A stretch of 5,688 nucleotides of DNA. It comes from GCA-020356105 sp041602815 (GTDB lineage: Bacteria > Pseudomonadota > Alphaproteobacteria > UBA8366 > JADFVY01). Below the pieces are notes generated by a model that was not told where the DNA came from, searched no databases, and was given only the letters and a program-made list of their open reading frames with translations. Every line of letters begins with the position of its first letter. Within the stretch, counting starts at the first letter, position 1. The stretch is taken from contig JBFIFO010000205.1 in NCBI GenBank assembly GCA_041602815.1, positions 1 through 5,688 on the forward strand. Reading direction: 5' to 3'. Positions 1-4,886 of the stretch are shown piece after piece. Made by a program: the position numbers and the translations under genes.

Positions 1-1
1 G

Positions 2-919
2 CTCTCGGTCGTCATCTCGCTGATCACGGCCTCGCTCGTCTATCTCTCGCTGCACTGGCTGCTGGTGCAGCCGATGCGCCGGATCATCGGCAGCATGGCC
101 GAGTTCAGCGAGGATCCGGAGGACGCGACGCGCATCATCGAGCCGTCCGGCGGACGCGACGAGATCGGCGTCGCCGAGCAGCAGCTGGCCGCCATGCAGC
201 GCGAGCTGCGCGCGGCGCTGACCCAGAAGGCGCACCTCGCCGCGCTCGGCACGGCGGTGGCCAAGATCAACCACGACCTGCGGGGCATCCTGTCGTCGGC
301 GCTGCTGGTGTCGGACCGGCTCGAGACGAGCGGCGACCCCGACGTGCAACGCCTCGCCCCGACCGTGATCACGGCGATCGAGCGGGCGGTTGCGATGTGC
401 AGCCAGACCCTCGACTATGTCGGCCAGGGCGCGCCGGAAGGCAAGCGCACGCGCTTCCCGCTGCAGCCGCTGGTCGACGAGATCAAGACCTCGATGGAGG
501 CGCCGGCGCGCGGCGGCCTGCACGTGGAGAACCGGATTCCCGGCAGCCTCGTGGTGAGCGGCGACCGCGACCAGATCTACCGGATCCTCAACAACGTCGT
601 GCGCAACGCCGCCGAGGCCGGGGCGGACTCGATCACCGTGTCCGCCGCGATGTGCGGCAACGACGTCGCGATCGACCTCGCGGACGACGGCCCGGGCTTG
701 CCGCCGCGGGCCCGGGAAAAGCTGTTCCAGCCGTTCGAGGGCTCGGCGCGCGCCGGCGGCACCGGCCTTGGCCTGGCCATCGCGCGCGAGCTGGCGCGCG
801 GCCACGGCGGCGACCTCGCGCTGCTGTCGACCGGCCCGGACGGCACCGCATTCCGCCTGACCATCCCGCAGGACACGGTTCATCACGGTTCGGTGACGAA
901 ATCGGCAGCACCGGCGTGA
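2..919 (+). CDS. Sensor histidine kinase, C-terminal part (5' end outside window)
   Basis: This is the C-terminal part of an inner-membrane two-component sensor kinase, which autophosphorylates on His and passes the phosphate to a response regulator. The reading frame is open from base 2, so the true start and the sensor domain lie upstream; the GTG at 65 is an internal Val codon. The first ~21 residues are hydrophobic and form the last membrane helix. A HAMP linker follows (QPMRRI at ~68-85, DEIG at ~158-169). The phospho-acceptor motif NHDLRG has its His codon at 272-274. The ATPase domain shows an N box (RNAAEAGA, Asn codon at 605-607), G1 DDGPGL (683-700), an F box LFQPF and G2 GGTGLGLAI (755-781). 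The H-box lacks the usual Pro (HDLRGIL, not HELRTPL). The signal and the partner regulator are unknown, since no receiver domain or regulator gene is in view. The gene ends in TGA before a strong terminator, so it is probably last in its transcript. Confidence 0.93.
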   Translation, partial: LSVVISLITASLVYLSLHWLLVQPMRRIIGSMAEFSEDPEDATRIIEPSGGRDEIGVAEQQLAAMQRELRAALTQKAHLAALGTAVAKINHDLRGILSSALLVSDRLETSGDPDVQRLAPTVITAIERAVAMCSQTLDYVGQGAPEGKRTRFPLQPLVDEIKTSMEAPARGGLHVENRIPGSLVVSGDRDQIYRILNNVVRNAAEAGADSITVSAAMCGNDVAIDLADDGPGLPPRAREKLFQPFEGSARAGGTGLGLAIARELARGHGGDLALLSTGPDGTAFRLTIPQDTVHHGSVTKSAAPA

Positions 920-959
920 GCGGGTGTATAGTCGCCTCACAAACCCCCTCATCGGCCCT

Positions 960-1001
960 GGGACGGCCGGCCCGGATTGAAGCGGGCCGCCGTCCCTTCT
1001 T
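960..1001 (+). terminator. Rho-independent terminator after the histidine kinase
   Basis: The left arm at 960-974 (GGGACGGCCGGCCCG) pairs with the right arm at 983-996 (CGGGCCGCCGTCCC), giving a 14-bp stem with one bulged C and an 8-base loop. TTCTT follows at 997-1001. The T-rich tail is only on the plus side, so it serves the kinase gene. The minus-strand copy is not followed by a T run, but the stem could still slow transcripts running on from the convergent methyltransferase gene. Confidence 0.85.
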
Positions 1002-1055
1002 GCGTACGGCCGCACAGGCGGCGACCGGGCGGTCCCGGCCACGGGGCGAAACCGG

Positions 1056-2246
1056 TCAGTCCAGCTGCAGGACCAGAGCCTTCAGATAGCTTGATTCCGG
1101 CAAAAAGGGATGCGTCGGATGGTCGGCGGCGGCGCCGGCGCGGCGCAGGATGCGCGCCGTCCGGCTGGCGTCGGTCAGGGTCTTGCGCACCTGCTCGTCG
1201 AACAGCTCCGCGGTCATGTTGTGCGAGCACGAGGCGACGAACAGGTAGCCGCCCGGCGCCGTCAGCCGCGCCGCGAGGCGCATCATCTTGCGGTAGCCCC
1301 TGATGCCGGCCTTCAGGTCCTTCTTCGACTTGATGAAGGCCGGCGGATCGGCGACCACCACCTGATACCGCTCGCCGGCAGCGAACAGCCGTTCCATCTC
1401 GTTGAAGGCATCGGCCTTCACGAAGCTGCAGCGCGCTTCGCAGCCGTTGCGCTGCGCCGCCTGTCCGGCCAGCGCCAGGGCCGACGGCGACGAGTCGACC
1501 GCGACCACGGCGCTTGCGCCGGCGACGGCGGCGTGCACCGCGAAGCCGCCGGTATGGCAGTACACGTCGAGGACCTGCGCATCGCGCGCCAGCGCCGCAA
1601 CGAAACGCCGGTTGTCGCGCTGGTCGTAGAACCAGCCGGTCTTCTGACCGCCGGCGAGGTCGGCCAGGAAGCGCACGCCGTATTCGCCCAGCTCGATCGG
1701 CTCGGACGCGTCGCCGGCGACCGTCTCGACCGCGGTCTCCAGTCCTTCCAGCCGGCGTATCTGGCTGTCGTTCCGCAGCACGACGGTGCGCGGCGCGAGG
1801 ACCGCTTCGAGCGCGGCCAGCACGGTGTCCCGCTGCCGGTCCATCAGCGCCGCGTTGAGCTGCACAACGATGGCGTCGCCGAAGCGGTCGACGACGAGGC
1901 CCGGCAACCCGTCCGCCTCGGCATGCACGAGCCGGTAATAGGGCGCGTCGAATAGCCGCTCGCGCACAGAAAGGCACCGTCCGAGGCGGTCGGCAAGATA
2001 GCCGGCATCGACGACCGTGCGCGGCCGCCGGTCGATCAGCCGCGCCGCGATCAGCGAATGCGGGTTGAAACCGGCGACGCCGATCGCCTCGCCGGCATGC
2101 GTCGCCAGCACGACCAGGGAGCCGGGCGGCAGGGCACGCGCCTCCGCAGTCAAGTCCAGCTCGTTGGAATAGGCCCAGGGGTGGCCGCCGGCGACGCGCT
2201 TGTGGCGCCCGGGCAGCAGCCGGACCTGCGGGTAGTCGTTGCTCAT
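1056..2246 (-). CDS. rlmI: RlmI-type 23S rRNA (cytosine-C5) methyltransferase
   Basis: This is a class I SAM-dependent RNA methyltransferase of the RlmI/YccW family. The E. coli member makes 5-methylcytosine at 23S rRNA position 1962 in the cytoplasm. The 396-residue length matches E. coli RlmI. The N-terminal ~75 residues form a PUA-like RNA-binding region that includes GGHPWAYSNEL (20-30). A middle domain carries GLPGLVVDRFGD (113-124), and the family signature GQKTGWFYDQRDNR is at 200-213. The Rossmann domain has SAM motif I VLDVYCHTGGF (225-235), motif IV DPPAF (300-304) and the SCS motif with the likely catalytic Cys340. AADHP (373-377) is near the C-terminus. The ATG start places the first conserved residues where the family has them, although no good Shine-Dalgarno precedes it. 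It lies 60 bases after the gamma-glutamyltransferase gene on the same strand and may be co-transcribed with it. The exact target base is inferred from the family. Confidence 0.93.
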   Translation of the reverse strand: MSNDYPQVRLLPGRHKRVAGGHPWAYSNELDLTAEARALPPGSLVVLATHAGEAIGVAGFNPHSLIAARLIDRRPRTVVDAGYLADRLGRCLSVRERLFDAPYYRLVHAEADGLPGLVVDRFGDAIVVQLNAALMDRQRDTVLAALEAVLAPRTVVLRNDSQIRRLEGLETAVETVAGDASEPIELGEYGVRFLADLAGGQKTGWFYDQRDNRRFVAALARDAQVLDVYCHTGGFAVHAAVAGASAVVAVDSSPSALALAGQAAQRNGCEARCSFVKADAFNEMERLFAAGERYQVVVADPPAFIKSKKDLKAGIRGYRKMMRLAARLTAPGGYLFVASCSHNMTAELFDEQVRKTLTDASRTARILRRAGAAADHPTHPFLPESSYLKALVLQLD

Positions 2247-2261
2247 GGCTGCGACTGTTAG

Positions 2262-2277
2262 GGCGCGGCGGCGCGCC
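2262..2277 (-). other. GC hairpin between the ggt and rlmI genes
   Basis: A perfect 6-bp stem, GGCGCG/CGCGCC, has a 4-base loop and sits in the 60-base gap, 15 bases upstream of the rlmI start codon. No T-run follows in the transcription direction, so it is not a standard terminator. It could partly reduce read-through or affect rlmI translation, or be a chance product of high GC content. Confidence 0.3.
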
Positions 2278-2306
2278 AGGCAAGCGGTTCGTGACGCGGA
2301 CCCGGT

Positions 2307-4010
2307 CTAGCGTCCGGCGACCGTGCCCTCGCGCCGCGGGTCGGCGCCGCCCGTCAGGGTGCCGCCTGCCACCAGGATCGTATGCAGGCCGCTGGTCAGC
2401 TCACGCACCCGGACCTCGTGCCCGCGCGCCTCGAGTGCCGCCTGCAGCGCCGCGGCGCCGGTTCCCTGCTCGAGGTCGACGGTGCCGTTGCGGCTGATCA
2501 CGTGCGGGCGCGATACCGCCGCCTGCGGGTCCATGTTCCAGTCCAGGACCGCCATCACCGAACGCGCCGTATAGTTGATGATCCGGCTGCCGCCCGGCGA
2601 GCCGGTGACGAGGCGCAGCGTCCGGTCGGGGTTGAGAACGATGGTCGGGGCCATCGACGAGCGCGGCCGCTTGCCCGGCTCGACGCGGTTGGCGACCGGC
2701 GCGCCGTCCGCTTCCGGCGCGAACGAGAAGTCGGTCAGCTGGTTGTTCAAGAGGAACCCGCGGACCATCATGCGCGAGCCGAAGGCGCTCTCGATCGAGG
2801 TCGTCATCGATACCGCATTGCCCTGCCGGTCGACGATGCTGAAATGGCTGGTCGAAGGAATCTCGAGGGCGCCACCCGGGGCGCGTCGTTCGGTCCTGCG
2901 TTCCGGCGGCGATCCCGCCGCGGCGGTGCCCAGCGAGGTGTCGCCCGCGATCAGGCCGCTGCGCTTGGCGAGGTATTCCTTGTCCAGCAGGCCGGCGACC
3001 GGGACGCTCACGAAATCGGCATCGGCCATGTACAGGGCCCGGTCCGCATAGGCAAGGCGCCCGGCTTCGATGAACAGGTGCTCCGCCGCGACCGAGCCCG
3101 GCGCCAGCTGGGACATCGGGAAGCGCTCCAGCAGGCCGAGGATCATCGCCACGGTCAGGCCACCCGAGCTCGGCGGCCCCATGCCGCAGACGCTGCTGCC
3201 GCGGTACGAGATGCAGACCGGCGGGCGGATCTTGGCGCGGTAGCCGGCGAGGTCGTCCTCGCTCAGCAACCCGGGATTGTCGCTTGCCCCGCGCACCGCG
3301 GCGACGATGTCGCGGGCTATCGTGCCGCCGTAGAACGCGGCGGCGCCGTCGGCCGCGATGGCGCGCAACGTCGCCGCGTACAGGGGGTTCTTCAGGATGT
3401 GGCCGGCCGGCAGCGGCTCGCCCGCCGCGCCGTGGAAATAGGCGGCGGTCACCGGGTAGCGCTTCAGGTGCTCGTCGTTCGCGATCAGCTCGCTGAGCCG
3501 CGGCGAAACCGCAAAGCCCCCCTCCGCGAGGCGGATCGCCGGTTCGAACAGCGCCCGCCACGACAGCGTGCCGTGCGTGCTGTGCGCCAGATCCAACATC
3601 CGCAGAACGCCGGGGGTGCCAACCGACCGGCCGCCGACGACGGCATCCCAGAACTTCATCCTTTCGCCCGCGGCATCGAGGAACAGCCCGGACGTGGCTG
3701 CCGCCGGGGCGGTCTCGCGGCCGTCGAAGCTGATGACGTTGCGCTCGTCGGCGTCGTAATACAGCATGAAGGCGCCGCCGCCGATACCGGAACTCTGCGG
3801 CTCGACCAGCCCGAGCACCATCTGCACCGCGACCGCGGCGTCGACGGCGCTGCCGCCGGCCTCGATGATCTCCACACCGGCGGCCACGGCGTGCGGATTC
3901 GCCGCCGCCACCATGAAACTGCGCGCCGCCGCGCTGTCGGCGGGCGCCGCGCCGGCGTGGCCGACGTTTACGAGGACAAGGGCGGCGAGGAAAAAGCGCG
4001 GGGCGAACAT
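2307..4010 (-). CDS. ggt: Gamma-glutamyltransferase precursor (exported, self-processing)
   Basis: This is an Ntn-hydrolase of the gamma-glutamyltranspeptidase family. It cleaves the gamma-glutamyl bond of glutathione and related compounds, normally in the periplasm, and splits itself into large and small subunits. I chose the ATG at 4010 (567 residues) because AGGA lies 9 bases upstream and it gives a classic signal peptide: MFAPR, a hydrophobic run, then roughly AGAA/PA near residue 22. An ATG at 4046 adds 12 residues but has no Shine-Dalgarno. Numbered from 4010, the substrate Arg is R98 (GRETAP), and the nucleophile is T387 in PSTSHFSIVD (codon 2852-2850), which becomes the N-terminus of a 181-residue small subunit. 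NNQLTDFS supplies D427, RPRSSM supplies S451-S452 and TGSPGGSRI the oxyanion glycines G473-G474. Compared with E. coli GGT from memory, T409 is Ser405, N411 is Glu407, and the lid-loop segment is about 5 residues shorter. The gene lies between the GNAT-like gene and rlmI, all on one strand. Confidence 0.92.
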   Translation of the reverse strand: MFAPRFFLAALVLVNVGHAGAAPADSAAARSFMVAAANPHAVAAGVEIIEAGGSAVDAAVAVQMVLGLVEPQSSGIGGGAFMLYYDADERNVISFDGRETAPAAATSGLFLDAAGERMKFWDAVVGGRSVGTPGVLRMLDLAHSTHGTLSWRALFEPAIRLAEGGFAVSPRLSELIANDEHLKRYPVTAAYFHGAAGEPLPAGHILKNPLYAATLRAIAADGAAAFYGGTIARDIVAAVRGASDNPGLLSEDDLAGYRAKIRPPVCISYRGSSVCGMGPPSSGGLTVAMILGLLERFPMSQLAPGSVAAEHLFIEAGRLAYADRALYMADADFVSVPVAGLLDKEYLAKRSGLIAGDTSLGTAAAGSPPERRTERRAPGGALEIPSTSHFSIVDRQGNAVSMTTSIESAFGSRMMVRGFLLNNQLTDFSFAPEADGAPVANRVEPGKRPRSSMAPTIVLNPDRTLRLVTGSPGGSRIINYTARSVMAVLDWNMDPQAAVSRPHVISRNGTVDLEQGTGAAALQAALEARGHEVRVRELTSGLHTILVAGGTLTGGADPRREGTVAGR

Positions 4011-4064
4011 GGCAAACAATCCTGGCGACTTTGCGGGAACCGCCATGGTAATGCGCCGAGGCCG

Positions 4065-4080
4065 CGGCGCATAGGCGCCG
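4065..4080 (-). other. Small GC hairpin in the gap before ggt
   Basis: A perfect 6-bp stem, CGGCGC/GCGCCG, with an ATAG loop (plus-strand reading) lies in the gap between the GNAT-like gene and ggt. No T-tract follows in the transcription direction, so it should not end transcription by the intrinsic route. It may be a weak processing or attenuation structure, or chance in GC-rich DNA. Confidence 0.25.
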
Positions 4081-4095
4081 GGCCGGATTTTCAGA

Positions 4096-4584
4096 TCACT
4101 TTTGTTCGAGAGGCCGGCACAGCGCGACCGATTCGAACTGGTATCCGGCGCCCTTGAGCATGCCGGCCAGGCCTTCCACCGGCTGCGGGCCCTTGCGGGG
4201 GGCTTCCGGCAGGTCGACGTGGACCGCGGCGCAGCCCTGGTCGCGCGCGATCTTCAGCATCGAGTCAATCATCCGGTCCATGATCCCGGCGGCATCATAC
4301 AGATTGGCGGCGATCAGATTGCTCACTTTGAGGATGCGGCCGTGCTGGATGTCGGCGGTCACCTCGTGGCAGTAGATGCCGTAGATATAGCCCTCGGCGT
4401 TCTGGGCCGACATGACACCGCTTCCCGGGGCGGTGCGGCGCGCGTCCTCGCACACCACCTTCGCATAGTCCAGCCACTGGTCGAGCGTCAGGTGCGGCAC
4501 CGCTGTCTGCACCAGCGGATACGCCTGCAATACCTGTCCTTCGCCCAACGGCTTGACCAAATATCGCTGAGACATCTGTGTCAC
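4096..4584 (-). CDS. GNAT-like protein of unknown function
   Basis: This is a small, soluble 162-residue protein that I do not recognise as a named family. It has no signal peptide or membrane helix. The layout suggests a GNAT N-acetyltransferase fold. Strands GYIYGIYCHEV (65-75) and ILKVSNLIA (84-92) are followed by NLYDAAG, the long helix IMDRMIDSMLKIARDQGC (101-118), strand AAVHVDLP (119-126) and a C-terminal strand ESVALCRPL (151-159). The acetyl-CoA pyrophosphate loop (Q/R-x-x-G-x-G/A) is at best degenerate at NLYDAAG (94-100), so catalytic activity is doubtful. The start is GTG at 4584, set by GAGGT at 4596-4592 with a 7-base spacer; the ATG at 4575 is in frame but 16 bases from that site. 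It is first of the three minus-strand genes and diverges from ccoN. A sensory or substrate-binding GNAT relative is an alternative. Confidence 0.8.
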   Translation of the reverse strand: MTQMSQRYLVKPLGEGQVLQAYPLVQTAVPHLTLDQWLDYAKVVCEDARRTAPGSGVMSAQNAEGYIYGIYCHEVTADIQHGRILKVSNLIAANLYDAAGIMDRMIDSMLKIARDQGCAAVHVDLPEAPRKGPQPVEGLAGMLKGAGYQFESVALCRPLEQK

Positions 4585-4591
4585 TATCGTT

Positions 4592-4612
4592 ACCTCATCG
4601 CACCTGCGATGA
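4592..4612 (-). promoter_or_regulatory. Ribosome-binding site overlapped by a perfect hairpin
   Basis: On the minus strand, TCATCGC (4612-4606), loop AGGT (4605-4602) and GCGATGA (4601-4595) form a perfect 7-bp stem. The Shine-Dalgarno GAGGT (4596-4592) begins inside the 3' arm, so its first two bases are paired when the hairpin forms. The GTG start of the GNAT-like gene follows 7 bases later. The site fixes the GTG start, and the structure could modulate ribosome access. The pairing is seen directly; the regulatory role is inferred. Confidence 0.5.
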
Positions 4613-4635
4613 TCTCGGGTTGTTGCTACTGCCGC

Positions 4636-4679
4636 GGCTCCTTCGTGACGAAAACGGTGCCTGAACCGGAGCCATCACC
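4636..4679 (-). promoter_or_regulatory. Nested inverted repeats in the leader of the minus-strand genes
   Basis: In minus-strand reading, GGCTCC (4673-4668) pairs with GGAGCC (4641-4636). Inside this stem lie CGGT/ACCG (4668-4665 with 4658-4655; base 4668 is shared with the outer stem) and TTCGT-C-ACGAA (4652-4642). A further pairing, GGTG (4679-4676) with CACC (4659-4656), would cross the outer stem as a pseudoknot, but only if transcription starts upstream of 4679. The pattern could be an RNA leader structure or, for the odd-length TTCGT/ACGAA palindrome, a protein-binding site. I do not recognise a known riboswitch class. Confidence 0.4.
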
Positions 4680-4685
4680 AGCATG
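4673..4685 (-). promoter_or_regulatory. Possible -10 element and start point of a leftward FNR-dependent promoter
   Basis: CATGCT at 4685-4680 (minus strand) keeps the A at position 2 and T at position 6 of the -10 consensus. Its centre is 32 bases from the centre of the FNR-type box. This is exactly the spacing of a class II FNR promoter (box at -41.5), and it predicts transcription starting near 4673. Only 3 of 6 bases match consensus, so the main support is spacing. Confidence 0.35.
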
Positions 4686-4707
4686 TCCCTCCCGCGGCCC
4701 AGGGTCT

Positions 4708-4721
4708 TTGACCTAAATCAA
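4708..4721. promoter_or_regulatory. FNR/FixK/Anr-type binding site
   Basis: TTGACCTAAATCAA matches the consensus TTGAT-N4-ATCAA at 9 of the 10 specified positions (C for T at the fifth base). FNR-family regulators bind such sites to switch on cbb3 oxidase genes when oxygen is low. The box lies between divergent genes, centred 172 bases from the ccoN start and 130 from the GNAT-like start. The match is seen directly. Which regulator binds, and which of the two promoters it controls, is inferred. Confidence 0.8.
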
Positions 4722-4886
4722 TGTATGGCGTACAACGTGCAGGCGGCGACGCGGCCGTCCGCCGGCCGCTGCGACGGAAAGCCGCGCCACTCGGAATGTC
4801 CATGACACGGCACGCAATTTAGTTGCATATGTAACCGGATTGTGCGGCGCGGAATGGCGCCGCGCCACCGGACGGGGGACCATGCG
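4722..4886 (+). promoter_or_regulatory. Long ccoN upstream region with hairpins and an AT-rich near-palindrome
   Basis: This 165-base stretch between the FNR-type box and the ccoN start has no convincing gene. It contains a 7-bp perfect stem GCGGCCG/CGGCCGC with a 5-base loop (4751-4769), a near-palindrome GTTGCATATGTAAC with 12 of 14 bases symmetric (4822-4835) in an AT-rich patch, and a 6-bp stem CGGCGC/GCGCCG with a GGAATG loop (4845-4862). The Shine-Dalgarno-like GGGGGA is at 4874-4879, 7 bases before the ATG. No clear -10 lies at FNR class II spacing on this strand. ATGACA (4802-4807) is the best -35 look-alike, but no good -10 pairs with it. Confidence 0.45.

Noticed and set aside
65..67. 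GTG at 65 as the start of the histidine kinase
   Set aside because: The frame stays open to the window edge and encodes a membrane helix directly before a HAMP linker, so this GTG is an internal Val codon.
1025..1038. Hairpin CCGGG/CCCGG just downstream of the rlmI stop as a terminator
   Set aside because: The stem is only 5 bp and no T-run follows on the minus strand, so there is no support for an intrinsic terminator.
949..2283. 444-residue minus-strand frame overlapping rlmI
   Set aside because: It is an Arg/Pro/Ala-rich frame shifted from the real RlmI reading, with no motifs.
2382..4157. 591-residue plus-strand open frame antisense to the gamma-glutamyltransferase gene
   Set aside because: It is a shadow frame of a GC-rich gene. 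Its composition is Arg/Ala/Gly-rich with no recognisable motifs, while the opposite strand encodes a full family member with catalytic residues.
4676..4685. Fluoride riboswitch resemblance (GGTGATGG, minus strand 4679-4672, with a possible pseudoknot)
   Set aside because: Only the 5' word fits. The first loop is too long, and I see no AAAC joining segment or CTGATG-type 3' element. The downstream gene is not a fluoride transporter.
4721..4822. Short upstream frames in the ccoN leader (33 codons from ATG 4721; 26 codons from ATG 4725)
   Set aside because: No Shine-Dalgarno precedes either ATG, since the bases upstream are the FNR-type box itself, and the peptides show no recognisable feature. 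Chance frames are the simpler reading.
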